Numbered from the stretch's first letter, positions 35,850-48,143 are shown. The stretch: DNA of 64,000 nt from Siniperca chuatsi (GCF_020085105.1 NC_058056.1:18958429-19022428); one strand, 5' to 3'. Numbers and translations are program-made. The notes: generated by a model not told the origin, from the sequence alone.

Positions 35850-37655
35850 CTGTTGCTGTCTCATCCATCCCCCTGATTTTTAGACAGCAGGAAACATTGT
35901 GCCGCTATATTCATAGATTTAGCTATTTAGAATATACAGCTGACCATTCTCTACTTGTAGAAAGATAGCTTGTTACTGGCTTTGATAGGGAGCTGCAGCT
36001 GGTTTCAGAATTACTTATGTACACATGTCACAATAAGACGGTGTAGTCCCTCATTCGTCCAGGAGTGTTCTATCGTAGAAAAGGTTTCAGTTGTAGTCAT
36101 CTGGACACTGTTTTCAGAATCAAGACGTTTCAGCTCCCATCCGGAAGTCATTCTCAGTTGGTTTGAATGGGGCGTCAAGGAAGCCATTTTTGTGAAAAAG
36201 AGAACCCCTCTTTGAACAGAAATGGTGGTCTGAGATTTAATCTGCCCAAAGTCTATCAGAGTGTATTATCACCTTGGTCACGCCTATCACATGCTAATCA
36301 GGCACTTAACAGTGATGAAGTAGATGCAGCCAGAAAACAATAGGCCTGATTACTGATTACTGGGCCATCTTGAAACTATTAGGTCAGTTTCAGGTGAAAC
36401 TAGCTATTAACAGATACTCAGGCAGATTCCTTCCTGAGGGCAGGGCTTATGTAACTCAGAGTAGCTTAAATTTCCAGTTCCCGTCCAATTTTTTCACAAT
36501 TGAGAATGACTTCCGGATGGGAGCCGAAACGTCTTGATTCTGAAAACAGTGTCCAGATGACTACGACTGAAACCTTTTCTACGATACACATGTCACATAT
36601 TACAATATGTGACAGACGTCAGTGTGTGAGGATGGGGACAGCCCAGTCTGGATTCCTGTCGGTTACAACGGCGTGCCGCAGGGATCTATTCTGGGCCCTG
36701 TCCTGTTCACCATTTATATCAATGAAATTGTCGCTTCCCTGCTTGGTTGCTAAATTCATCTTTACGTGGACAATACTGTTAAGAACTGTATTGCTGATTC
36801 TGTTCAATTAGCCATTGAGAAACTGCAACACTCATTTTATGCATTGCAACATTCTGTTATTAATCTTAAACTGATACTTAATGCAAATAAAACAAAATGT
36901 ATGGTTTTCTTGAGATCAAAAACATAGATTACTGTAATTTGCATAGCTCTACTGTCAGTGGTTCAAATATTGAAAGTGTTACAGAATTCAAGTATCTTGA
37001 CATCTGGCTCGATGATGAATTTACATTTAAATACCACATCAGGAACCTTGTTGGCTATTACGAAAAAGGATTGGCTTTTTATACAGAAATAAAACCAGCT
37101 TTCCTTTGATTTGTAGGAAGAGGATTGTTGAATCAGCTTTCCTATCAGTTCTGGACAATGGGGATGTAATTCACAGACACGCTGCTGCCTCCACACTTAG
37201 GCCCTTAGATTCTGTTTACCACTCAGCCCTGAGGTTTATTACTGGTGATCACCACTGTATCCTGTATACTAAGGTCGGTTGGTCTTTGGTCATTGGTGTC
37301 TGTATATCTATTAAGCTCTGGTTACCATCATACATCACAACTATGTTGCATTGGAACCCTGGTCCACTTTTATCTCGCTCCAGCGACTGGCTGGTTTTTC
37401 ATGTACCTCATGCTAGGACTGATCTTGGCAGTTCTGCTTTTAGTATTAGTGCAGCAGACTCATGGAATAACTTGCAAAATGACCGAAATCTGAATACTCT
37501 TTTACCTCTTGGACACTTTAGGAATGTACTTAACAACCGTCTCTTACCTACCTGTAACTGTTTTAACTGATTTTGTTTGTTGATTTTGTACGTTTGTATT
37601 TTCCATGGTGTAATCTCGGCATCATTGTAAATAAAGGTCACCCTCAATGATTTCT
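35850..37655 (+). pseudogene. LINE reverse-transcriptase pseudogene, split by a foldback element
   Basis: Conceptual translation left of 36,020 gives a LINE RT stretch containing HCAAIFIDL and CSWFQNYL, with several stops. Translation right of 36,600 gives NGVPQGSILGPVLFTIYIN, then YVDN in place of the catalytic YADD, so the second aspartate is lost. Further right, the frame at 37,106-37,570 holds the LINE-like DSVYHSALRFITGDH block and a C-terminal region ending near 37,570. Between the two halves sits a separate inverted-repeat element. Stops and frameshifts throughout make it non-functional. The clade is not resolved (L2/CR1/Rex-like). The left limit is where similarity fades, and the right limit is near the CACCCTCAATGATTTCTC tail. 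Confidence 0.75.
36033..36585. mobile_element. Foldback element inserted in the LINE, 89-bp arms
   Basis: The arms at 36,072-36,160 and 36,497-36,585 are reverse complements over 89 bp with about three mismatches. A 12-bp direct repeat, ACACATGTCACA, sits immediately outside at 36,021-36,032 and 36,586-36,597. The LINE reading resumes on the far side, so the repeat is probably the target-site duplication. About 39 bp precede the left arm, so the true terminal structure is asymmetric or eroded. No coding frame is present. The superfamily was not assigned. Confidence 0.7.
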
Positions 37656-37695
37656 CAGTGAATCTTAAATTAAGGTTAAATTGAATTTTCCTGTC

Positions 37696-37770
37696 ATTCT
37701 GGGGATTCAAACTGGTGACCTCCCAGACTTCAGCCCTCATTTTTAAGGCTACCACCACCACCACCACCAT
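37696..37770 (-). repeat. tRNA-like SINE trace next to an (ACC)n tract
   Basis: On the minus strand the segment resembles a decayed tRNA-derived sequence. GGGATTCAAACTGGTGACC on the plus strand is close to the reverse complement of a tRNA B box, and TAGCCT-type sequence lies where an A box would be. An (ACC)n microsatellite at 37,751-37,770 adjoins it. Cloverleaf pairing is poor, so this is not a functional tRNA gene. Confidence 0.3.
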
Positions 37771-38404
37771 TTTTCAGTTACTTTTACACTTCCGGCTCCA
37801 TTTGGGTCGATGTTTGTTTTCAGGACCCTGTAATTTCCCCACCAATCACTCACAAGGGCCCCCGTCAAGTCAGCCATTCATAAAGTTTAAAGTAGCTCTT
37901 AGTGGTCCGTGGAGTTTATTGAAACATTAAATTTGTATCCCAGCAGTGATGGTGTATCTTTAGCCATTGCTTAACTCACGTGCTCGGTCGGGTCCCCTTA
38001 CATCAACCTCCAATTATGTTCTCCTCTTGGGTGTGGGTTGAGCCTCGGTCAGCATGGCGAAGAAACCAAAACATCAATTCCTGGGCAGCAGAGCGAACAA
38101 AAAACAGACAAAATGCAAAAACCTTTCCACCAAACACCGTTATCATTGTAGAGTACAAGCACAAACATCACTAACATTGCCAGTAACACTGTCCAGCAGT
38201 ACTCTCTGGGGAATTTAGTGAAATCTCTGGGCTGTTGTTAGATACAGAAGGCCTGAACAACAAGCAGGACCTCAAAATGCCAGTTTATGTCCTTTGCAGA
38301 GGGGTCAGACAAAGAAAATTTGCCCCGTCATAGCTTCCCATGCTTGTTTTTATCTTCAGTCTATTTTTATAGAGGATAACCAAAATTTGCATTGAGTTAT
38401 CCTT
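37771..38404. other. Gene-free stretch, nothing recognised
   Basis: No conserved exon or named repeat could be read between the LINE and the next dispersed repeat. Confidence 0.4.
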
Positions 38405-38600
38405 CTAAACAGGTACCAGTGGAGAAAGTACTCAGATATTTTACTAAAGTAATACCACAGTGTAGAAATACTCTTACAAGTAAAAGTCCTGCATTCAAAA
38501 TTTTACTTAAGTTAAAGTACAAAAGTATTAGCATCAACATATACTGAAAGTACCAAAAGTAAAAGTACTCATTAAGCAGAATGACCCTGAAACAAGAGAC
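38405..38600. repeat. Teleost TACTTTTACTTAAG-type element
   Basis: Has ACTTGTAAGAGTATTTCTAC in reverse complement, ACAAGTAAAAGTCCTGCATT and GTACCAAAAGTAAAAGTAC, matching the copies at 34.1 and 47.7 kb. It is a partial copy. Confidence 0.65.
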
Positions 38601-41430
38601 TGTGCAGCTTTCATGTGCTCTGGGTGACTTTGGGTGTGTCATGTTCATAATTAGCCATTTTCGCTCTCATTTCTCATTTTCTTTCTTTTATGTCATATTT
38701 CAAGTGTATGAAGTGACATGAAACTGAAAGCATGTGCGTATTTTACAGTGGAGGTCTCTCTGCAATATAAGAGCAAAGCGGCGTCACCGCCTTCAGTTTG
38801 AAGGCTGTTAACCTAATTCCTAATGTTTATTACAATGAAGCCTGCCGACCACATCAAGCTGCTGCGGTACTGTAATGAGCTCAGCAGAGAGAGCTCTGCC
38901 ATGTACTTTCACAGCCTTCAATTCTGCCACTATAAGAGAGTCCTTCGCAAATGAGTGTAGTGGCGTGTTTAGAAAACAAAAAGTATGCTGCAAGGTTATA
39001 AACAACATCCAAATTACACTGTTAATTCAAGTCTTCCTCAAGCCAAAGTATACTCTGGTTCCAAGGCTCAGCATGAATGTCTCTGCCTCTTCACTGGCTC
39101 ACATGCAGATGCAGGTTGATGTTACTTTTTTTATTCATAAAGAGATGAATCATTGTTCTCAGAACATTGCACTAAAAATGGAGCACCTCTTTTGCAGTGG
39201 TTTTGCTGCAGTATGTTTGAAAAAACATAAATAAACTGAAATCATCTGAGCCTATAAACATATAAAATCTTAACGCCGCCCTCTCTTGTTCTGTCATTTC
39301 ATCTAAGTTTGACTAAATCTGGCATAGCTAGGCCTCCTCTTGCGGCACAAGGATAAAGAGATTTTAAAATAATATAACTAAAAAATATCAAAACTGGTGG
39401 TAACAGGGAACACTTAGTGTGTCATCAGTAATTCAATCAAAATAGGAAACTTCAGCGGCTGAATACTTGCAGGATAAACATGATTTTGCTCAGCTGATAA
39501 AGCAAGACCAAACAAGTGCAACCACAATGAAAACTTACATTTACAATACTGGCACGAAAGTGAGCCACTTGAAATGTGACATTTCTCTATCATCACACCC
39601 CCTCAGGTAGTCAGTCTGCACCTTTGCTGTTAGCCGTCACTCCTGTCTTGGTTATGAACAGAATTTCAAACATTTGGAAATGAAGATCACAAATTATATT
39701 ATGTTTTATTTGACAGGAAGAACAAACTTAAACAATGCTTGCCAAACATGATTAAGTGCTATAAGCCAGGGAAGGTAGCGCTTTGGAAAATTGCAGATAA
39801 TTTGGTCTAATTTACAAAAAAAAGGTTCAAACAAGCTCTGTGTTGAAGAATCTTTAATTATACCCCCAGTGAAAGACGCCTGTCACACTCACGTGTTGTA
39901 TAGACGCCTCATATAGAAACTTGGTGAAGCCCTAAATCGGGCAACACGTCATCATCTTTTCTGCAAATATACTCATGTTGTCAGCAGTATGTATATACAT
40001 TATGAGAACATGTTCAGGAAGATTCTGGGATGAGATATAGCCTACCCTACACATCGTTTATGGCAACTTGTGTGTTTGAGAACATGTGATTATTTGGGTG
40101 TATGCATTTCCTATGTGGCCAGGCTGAAATTGAGAAATTACAGTTGGAGGATCTCAAAGTAAGCAAGACAAGGTGGAGGGTGAGGGTGAGGGTAAGGGAG
40201 GATAATACTGGAGGATAGAGCTGATTGAGAAAATACATCATGACAGAAAGTAGCTGTAATTGCAGGAATAGGCCTGAAACCTCTGATGATGTATATGCAC
40301 TGAGGGGACCAAAAATAACAAGTGACCACAGGGGCATGGCCCCTTCTCTGCAACAGAAGCAGCATTTCGCTCCATGGAGAGGTGCTGTGCAACAGTAAAA
40401 CCTGCCCTCTGGTGTTCAAACATCAGTACTGCATATGAGGGCTGTCGCACACTGGGTTGCATTCACAAGGCTACACAGAAACAAGCCCAAATGTCTTTTC
40501 CAGTGGCTCCTTATATAGTTTTATTAGCTGTTTTGAGGGTGAAGCACTTACAAAAATACACAACTTAAGAAAAAGTGTTCATCCTGAAATAGAGACTGAA
40601 ATCAAGGCCACTTTGTCCTCTATTAGCCAAAATGACAAGCTGACCAAATAATACCCAGGAAATGAACAAATCTAAATAATGAATATATAAATAAATAAAT
40701 ATGTGAATCCCCTAAATGACGGCATTATATCAGGAATAAACATAATAATTTGCTTTCAATCTAAGGCAACTAAAATCTACAGTACCTTTCATCCACGGAA
40801 CTCTGGACAATTTTTCCCCACCATTTCCCTTGTTTACCTTATCATGGCAGGCGTGGAGGTGCCCAGACAGTCAGGAAAGGTAAAGGTGAGTCTCTGCCAG
40901 CCGGCTGGACAAGATGTAAATTTGCAGATCAGTCTGGTACTGTACATCCTCAATGCAAGCTTTGTGGAGCAACACAGGTGCCACTACAAATCTGGAGTTG
41001 TTTTTTATAGATGTGTTTTGACTATTTTCAGACTTGTCATATTTAAACAGGGGGTCTTATAACCATTCATAAATATAAACATATCCTGAGCATAAAAAAC
41101 TTTAAATATTGCTGAAAAACTGTAAATATAAGTGTAACAGGACTGAAAATGTAAAGGTGTCATTGGATTAAGTTTAGTCCTCCCGCAGAGCTTGTTTGTC
41201 TTCTTTGTTTATGTATTCATTTATTTATTTTTTTGCTTTGAACATGATTATTTTCTAGTTCAGAAGAAGACTGAAATAAGTGATAATCATGTGTCTGGAT
41301 ATTCAAGACATGGAGGCACCCTGATGTGACATGCCCGCTTTGGGCAGATCTGTCTGCTAATTACAGCCTAGCTCTGAGGAGGGAGGTACTTGCATGGTGG
41401 GGGCCTTTTTTTTGTAATGATGCGAGGGGT
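38601..41430. other. col10a1 upstream flank, nothing specific recognised
   Basis: No coding exon was found. The stretch includes short GT/GA-rich patches (40,170-40,200) and AT-rich DNA. Any chondrocyte enhancer for col10a1 would be expected here or farther upstream, but I cannot point to a defensible binding-site cluster. Confidence 0.35.
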
Positions 41431-41438
41431 AGATATGG

Positions 41439-41565
41439 TATAAATACCCACATCATTGTACTGGAAGGCAGCATATCCTCAGTTGTGCTCCTACCCTAAG
41501 GATATACAGCAGCACCAGGAGATCACTGGTGCTGAAGAGATTGGTTTCCCCCCCTTTGGATGCTG
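41439..41565 (+). promoter_or_regulatory. col10a1 TATA promoter and untranslated exon 1
   Basis: A clear TATAAATA box lies at 41,439-41,446. A start near 41,470 would give a roughly 95-nt non-coding exon, ending at 41,565 in GATGCTG|GTATGTG. The next acceptor, TTCTTCTGCAG, is at 41,923, so the first intron is about 358 nt. Type X and VIII collagen genes typically have a short non-coding first exon, so the arrangement fits. The transcription start is inferred from the TATA box. Confidence 0.7.
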
Positions 41566-41938
41566 GTATGTGTGATTTCTCTTCCTCTCTAAACAACTCT
41601 ATCTCTGGAGGAGTGTAGTCAACATCTAGGCTTTGTCTAGGCCTTGAGTCGTTCCTATGGCAGGCAGGGAGGCAGATTTTGGCTGGCTTGGATCTTCCTG
41701 GGTGATATTCAGAGAGTCCTGAAGGATCCTGAAATTTACAACCTGTTACTCTAACTTATCTTATCTGTTGTCCATTGCGTTTCTTTACAAATGTATAGCC
41801 TGTACACTTAGCTGAGAACATTTTTAAGCTCTGTAAAATAACTCAAAACTAGAGAGAAAGTTTGCTGACATTTTGTACCTTGAGAGTGGTTGTGCTGACT
41901 TGTCTCCTTGTTTTCTTCTGCAGGTTTGACGTTACAAG

Positions 41939-44900
41939 ATGGACCTACGAGTAGCAAGCATCCTCCTCCTCATGGTGGCCTTCGCTGCAGCCCATGGGAA
42001 AGGGTATGTGGTGAAGAAGTTGGTGAAGGCCGCCCCTCAGTACCAGCCCTACTCTGTGAAGAGCCACGGTAAGAAAACACAGCCTCCTGCTCTCTATGCA
42101 ATCAGCAAACAGAGAATGCTAGCATTTCTCCTGTTTTTGTCTACTTTGTCCTCACAAAAGTTGTCTCTAAAGTCAGATTTTCTTATCTAAAGTCTCAACA
42201 TTTTGTGACCGTCTTGCCTTATCTTTGAGTCTGCAGCCAGCAAATAGCATCTTTGTTGTGGCAAATAGTAGCAGCATAAGCAGCCAGACAGATGCTTGCC
42301 ACAGCCAGCTGCACTTTACTTTGAAAACTGAACTCCACCTTGCTCTGGAACTGTCTTGTGCTCTGATTGGCTGCAACAGTGTGCATGCTTCTCCAATCAC
42401 ATACAGTCCATTTAGAGCTAGGATTTGATTTGACAACGCTTCTTTACTCAGTGCAGAACTTTGCAGTTGTCTTTTTTGAGAAGTCATAATATTCGATAAA
42501 TGCACCTAACTTAAGTGATTTTTCACATTTTTTGTAGTTTTGATTGAGGTTTTTATTTGTTCTTTTATTCAGCCAAGGCAATCACATTAGCAACATTTTT
42601 TAAATGAAATGATTTTGGGACTATCTCATTTGCCTTTGTTAACTATCTGCTACTCTTTGCATGATCAGCAATTCTGAGGAATCACTATTGTTTGTAGTTT
42701 TCTGGTATACATTATCTAAACATCATTTTGAGGAGCATAATGTTGTAATGCTACTATTGTTTTCATTGCATTTAGTGTATTGGATTTGACATATATATTT
42801 GACATTTTTAGTCATTTTAGCTGTAAATGTTGCCTGTTCATTTGCTTTCAGACACTCATAGTCAAGGCACATTTCAATTCATTTCAAACATAAGTTAACT
42901 TAGCTTTTTCTGAAAAAATAGCATCCTTCAGAAAAAAGAGAAAAAGATCCATATTTCTAGTATATTCAGAGTCCCTCAAAAACGTATGTTACTACACTTT
43001 AAAAATGTTAATTATGGTGTGGTCTTGAGTGTTGGCTAAAAAGCTATACAAAATATGAAATGTTGCTTTTGTGTGAAACAACATACTGCTATTTTTATTT
43101 GAGAAAGTAGCTGTTAGTGAATTATTTTTAGTTTGACACTGACAATTACAGTCCAGTCACCCAGCAGTGTGGTTTGTTTGGGTGTGGCCACTTCACACAG
43201 AAGTAGAAACATCTGTTTGGCTTTATCCAAACTCTGCTGCAGCTAGCCTAGGAGTGAGCATTTTACATTCAAACACATGTGACCACATTAAGGCAGCAAA
43301 TAAAAAAAGACTCCTTCTCAAGTCACACGATGTCTCTTAAATCTATTTGACCTCTACAGTATAAAAATTGCAATTAAATATATTATTTTAAAACTAATTA
43401 TAACCTATTTTTATCTTATTTATATATTTTCTACAAAACAATTAAATGAATGCCTAAATAATAAAAATAGATATATGATATAAATATATATAATAAAAAT
43501 AAAGCAGTGATAAGTTTCTACATTTATTTTGAAGTATTTGCAAGTTTAAGATTTGAAGAAGAATTTTATAAAATTGTGCCTGCGAATCAGCACCATGTAC
43601 TCAAACCTCAAAACTACAAGACTGGTTCCTGGGAATACAACTTGTCCCACCTCCAGGAATCAAATATCATTGAATTAGGACCAATCAATTTTACAATGCA
43701 TCCATCATTTTTTTAACTTTATGATGAAACACACAAGAGCAATGAATGAGAGGAACATTCATTCAAGCATTTTTCTTAAAATGTGTTATTCATCTCACAT
43801 TTGACTGTTGAACAAACAATGTTGCTAGTTAACAAGATCCTTCCAAAACTCATTCACAGTTACACATACACGAACTTGAGAGCTGGCCAGTTCATCCATG
43901 TTCTTTTACTTTTGGGATATAATCTAAAGATACTAGACCCTGTATTCTAAGACATCATTGTATGACTATGATGCACAGACTATAGGTATACATTTCCATT
44001 ACAATGTAATTAAAAACTAAACAAGAGGTTTTGAAAAGTATACAACAACAACATCATACCAGTACATTACAGTGTAACTTTTATAGTAACAATAATATGC
44101 AACACACAGTTTAAGTGCTTCCTCGTTGCCTGTTTCCATTATCACCTGTTTTTTGGGTTTTGTTGTTGTTGTTGTTTGTTTGTTCATTTGTTTGTTTGTT
44201 TTTGGTGGTACTGATGATGGTCATTGTTTCACTCTCCATAGTGGTATCAGTGGCAGGTGAGCCTGGTCCTCCAGGTGAGCCCGGCCCTGAGGGACCTCCT
44301 GGGCCTCCTGGCCCCCCAGGTGAGAGTGCTGAAGGTCTGCCTGGACCCGAAGGACCTCCTGGAGCTCCTGGAGCTCCTGGCCGCTCCATCGCTGGCAAAC
44401 CTGGATCCCCAGGTGGACCTGGCAAACCTGGCAGCGACGGAGCTCCTGGTGACAAGGGAGACACTGGAGCCACTGGCCCTCAGGGACCTAGGGGAGTCCC
44501 TGGATCTCCTGGAAGCCCTGGACCCGCCGGCCTCTCTGCTACTGGCAAACCTGGACCTGCAGGTTTACCTGGATCAATGGGACCTAGAGGCGAACCTGGT
44601 CTGAAAGGACATCCAGGTGTACCTGGACTGCCAGGTGCTAAGGGTGATAGAGGGGTGGGAGCTCCTGGACCTCAGGGTGAGACAGGACCTGAAGGACCCA
44701 TGGGCCCACCTGGAGAACCAGGTGAGGCTGGAGTTGGAAAGCCAGGAAAAGCAGGTATGCCTGGTGAGCCAGGAAAGGCAGGTAGCCCTGGTAGGGATGG
44801 TGCCACAGGTCCCATGGGACCAATGGGACCTAAAGGACACACTGGTGCCCCAGGTGTGGGTATTCCAGGTAAATCAGGTGAGAACGGTGCTCCAGGTCTG

Positions 44901-46076
44901 CCTGGCCCAGTTGGCCCTAAAGGCAACCAGGGACCTGGTGGAGCCCCTGGTGCCCCTGGAGTCCCCGGATATGGAAAGCCAGGTGCAAATGGAGAGAAGG
45001 GAGAGAGAGGAGCTACAGGTAGCACAGGTGCCACAGGTGCAAAGGGTGAGCAAGGTCCAACAGGATATACTGGTGCTACTGGTGCAACTGGCCCCACTGG
45101 TCCTGCTGGACCTCAGGGTTCAAGAGGTTTCCCAGGTGAACCCGGTGCTGCTGGTCCTAAAGGGGACACAGGTGAAACTGGAGCTCAGGGACCCAAGGGA
45201 AACAAGGGAGATCAGGGAGCACAGGGTTTCGCAGGCAAGCAGGGTTATCCAGGCGCAGCTGGTCCTCCTGGACCCAGAGGGGCCACTGGACCCACAGGTG
45301 ACAAAGGTAATGTAGGTGCCCCAGGTACCCCAGGTGCCCCAGGCATTCCAGGCCCTGCTGGACCCAAAGGTCATCCCGGCCGTGCAGGTGAGCCAGGTGC
45401 CTCTGGTTCTGATGGTGCTCCAGGTTCCAGAGGACCTGCTGGGCCTCAAGGTCCTGCTGGTGCTCCTGGCCTTAAGGGACATCCAGGTCTCCCTGGTCCT
45501 GCCGGCCCTGCTGGTCTGGCTGCCAAGGGTCTCCCCGGACCTCAGGGTCCCCCTGGTCAGCCTGGTGAGCCTGGTGCTGATGGAGAAAGTGGCCCAGCTG
45601 GCCCTCCTGGTCCTCCTGGTCCTCCTGGTGAGGTTGTTTTTGAGAAGGGCATGGGAATGGGTGAGGTTATGGTCAAGTCCCCCATGTCTGCTTTCACTGC
45701 ATCTCTGGCCACCCCCTACCCTGCTGCTGGCAGCCCCATTAAGTTTGACCAAATAGTGTACAATGCTGAGAATCACTATGACCCTGAGAGTGGCATTTTC
45801 ACTTGCCAGATTCCTGGAGTTTACTACTTCTCCTACAGCATCCATGTTAATGGAGCTCATGCACTGGTTGCTCTGTACAAGAATGACCAGCCTGTTATGT
45901 TCACTTATGATGAGTACAACAAGGGCTTCCTGGACCAGATGTCCGGTAGTGCTGTCCTCTTGCTCGATGAGCAGGACACAGTCTATGTCCAGATCCCCGA
46001 TGATGAGGCCAGTGGTGTCTTTGCCGCCGAGAATGTCCACTGCTCTTTCTCTGGGTTCCTGATTGCCTCAACGTGA
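41939..46076 (+). CDS. Collagen type X alpha-1 chain
   Basis: Two coding exons, 41,939-42,068 and 44,242-46,076, join in phase 1 to 654 residues; human COL10A1 has 680. The N-terminus ([20 protein letters not shown]) is a typical signal peptide, followed by a short NC2 domain. A long Gly-X-Y triple helix with several imperfections runs from about residue 50 to 510. The C-terminal C1q/TNF-like NC1 domain of about 135 residues starts at PMSAFTA and includes [21 protein letters not shown] and ends GFLIAST. It trimerises and assembles a hexagonal pericellular network in hypertrophic cartilage; in fish it also marks bone-forming cells. A signal peptide, two coding exons and one huge exon for helix plus NC1 are the family signature. 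Collagen VIII chains are the nearest alternative; NC1 details ([20 protein letters not shown]) favour type X. Confidence 0.95.
42069..44241 (+). other. col10a1 intron 2
   Basis: This 2.2-kb AT-rich intron shows no exon or gene of its own. It ends in a (TTG)n/(TTTG)n tract at about 44,160-44,200 that forms part of the pyrimidine-rich run before the 3' splice site. Two AG acceptors, 44,240-44,241 and 44,255-44,256, both keep the frame. Confidence 0.75.
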
Positions 46077-46725
46077 TACGTTGATACAATAGTTCCCAAA
46101 AGCCAACCAACTAAATTTGCAATCTATTTCTCAAACTAAAGTAAACTCCCTGTTAATTTTTTCCTCAACCAAACAGACAGGCAGTTCACCCTTCTTTGAG
46201 GAATAGTAGTATCTCGACTTGAAAATTACAAGAAATAGGTGCTTAGAAGAAGGAAAACTAATTTATGAAAACAGGTGATCAGGGATGGGGGAAGCAATCC
46301 ACAAAGTTACCAGTGAGCTTTTCTAATGGAGACAGCATGTGAAATTGAGGTGTTATAACTGTGTTGTGTCCTGACTTTTTCTTTTCCACTCTGTTCCTTT
46401 TATACTGACTTCAACTGGTGATTCTTAATTTAGTGTTTGTCTGTTTTTTTTTTGTTTGTTTTTGTACCTGCTTGTTTTTGTTTGGGTGACCAATAACCTT
46501 ATTAAAAGTACACAAATACTTTCTGTTCAACATGTTGTAACTGTTATCCTTGTATGTGACTTGAATATTGTGAAATGGTAATGGTCAAATTGACCGTTAT
46601 AATGAAATAAGTCACCAGAATACTGTCATACAAACACAAACTACCAGCAACATTGTTATATCCCTGAACATGCATTATGTCATGTAAAGCATAATGACCA
46701 AAATAAAAGATGTCTAAACAATGTT
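46077..46725 (+). other. col10a1 3' UTR
   Basis: An AATAAA hexamer at 46,702-46,707 predicts cleavage near 46,725 and a 3' UTR of about 650 nt. ATTAAA at 46,500 is a weaker upstream alternative. Confidence 0.6.
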
Positions 46726-47289
46726 TTGTCTCGGAAGCTCTTTTTAAATGGGACCCAAATCATTATGAACATTTTACTAAATTGGATTACTTGGAGGTGC
46801 AATAATACAAAAAGTATTTTTTGGATCTTGTGCAAATGGTGCAATTACACACTGAGTCTGTTCACTTTCAACTAGATTGACTGTCTATTTCATGTAAATA
46901 TTGCACATGAATCCTGATTAATTCTTCTGTAAAGAAAATGTCACCAGCGCCCTAACACACTCAGGTATGAGATCAGCTACAGAGTAATGACCCTTTGGAC
47001 TGCTGTTGACTTATTGTCTAGATCAAAAACACACAGCAGGAGTGGATGCTTTCCAGTATGGGAGCCTGAAAATGAGTCCAGTTTAAGTATGGTTTGTGTG
47101 CTTACTTGCTTACTAATTGTTACAAGATCTGCAAAATATTAGATCACTGCCAAAATATTAAAAGTAAATAGACAAGAATAAACAATTAATAATGGATGCT
47201 AGCATGTTAGTTATAGATATCCACATGGACTAAGCATAGTATGATGTAAGAAATACTAACATGTCATATAGTTAATTCTCATGAGTCCC
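46726..47289. other. Gene-free stretch downstream of col10a1
   Basis: Nothing coding or repetitive could be named between the col10a1 poly(A) signal and the next repeat. Confidence 0.4.
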
Positions 47290-48143
47290 TGTCAGATGTA
47301 GAATTCAGATCCTTTTATGTAAACAAAAGTAGCAATACCCCAATATAAGAACATTTGGCAATACTTTATTTTAAGCCCCCTTTTTAACATGTATAAGCAG
47401 TATATAAACATTTAATAAAGGGTTTATAACACACTATAATGTAGATTTAAGCAGATCTAAGTGTTTATTAATGTATTTGTCAACAACAGTAACTCCTCCT
47501 GTGGGCACCCACAGTGGAGGCTGCTGTGTAAACCGATAATGAATGACAATGTAGTAAAACACTCAAAATGCCCTGCTTACAACTACATCATAGTGTCTTA
47601 TAAACCGTTTATTAAATGTTTGTATACTGCTTTTAAATGTTAAATAGGGGGGCGTAAAGTATGACCAAATATTCCATTACAAGTAAAGTTCCTGCAATCA
47701 AAAGTTTACTTAAGTAAAAGTATTGTAATATAATAATTAGAACATAATTATTAAAAACTAAATCTACTTAGAGTATCAAAAGTAAAAGTTCTCATTATGC
47801 AGATTCCCCCTTATTATTTCTGATGTACTTTAATCTGTAAAAACAGGCAAATGTAAAAGGTTTTGCACTTTCGAATCCAGAGTTTTCAAAAGTAGTGTCA
47901 AGTGCACGTGGCCAAGGTAAACAGCCTCCACAAAAGTTTAACATAGTAATCGTATTTTATAAGCTGTTTGTATATAGAATCTTAATCTGCAAAGTAACTA
48001 CTGTATCGGCCAAATAAATGTAGTCGAGGAAAAATACATTTCCCTCTTAAATGTAGGAGTAGAAGTATAAAGTAACATAAAATGGAAATGCTAACTTAAG
48101 TACAGTACTTGAGTAAATGTACTTAGTTACTTCACACCACTGG
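47290..48143. repeat. Teleost TACTTTTACTTAAG-type element split by a MITE
   Basis: The left part (AATTCAGATCCTTTTATGTA, AAAAGTAGCAATACC) and the right part (CCATTACAAGTAAAG, TTACTTAAGTAAAAGTATTG, TTACTTCACACCACTGG) belong to one family. They are separated by the foldback MITE at about 47,352-47,668. It is non-coding. Confidence 0.7.
47352..47668. repeat. Foldback MITE with long terminal inverted repeats
   Basis: About 90 bp at the left (GGCAATACTTTATTTTAAGC... to CACTATAATGTAG) pair with the last 85 bp (CTACATCATAGTGTC... to AAAGTATGACC) with few mismatches. Both arms contain the ATTTAATAAA-GGTTTATAA motif. Length is about 317 bp. The interior includes GTGGGCACCCACAG, a smaller hairpin. The superfamily was not determined. 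Confidence 0.75.

Noticed and set aside
37106-37570. 154-codon frame as an independent gene
   Set aside because: Part of a LINE polymerase C-terminal region with frameshifts upstream, mutated YADD motif and an inserted element; a transposon pseudogene.
37696-37750. Functional tRNA gene on the minus strand
   Set aside because: Only a B-box-like word is convincing; arms do not pair into a cloverleaf, so it is at most a SINE remnant.
44115-44241. A 653-codon frame whose first ATG is at 44,115, upstream of the collagen helix
   Set aside because: The first 42 codons are intron 2 sequence, including the (TTTG)n tract. Exon 2 with a proper signal peptide at 41,939 splices in phase to 44,242 and matches the collagen X N-terminus.
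44672-46040. Long minus-strand frames opposite the collagen exon, some collagen-like
   Set aside because: Gly-X-Y coding DNA is GC-rich with few stops on the reverse strand, so long antisense frames arise automatically. No splice or family evidence supports them.
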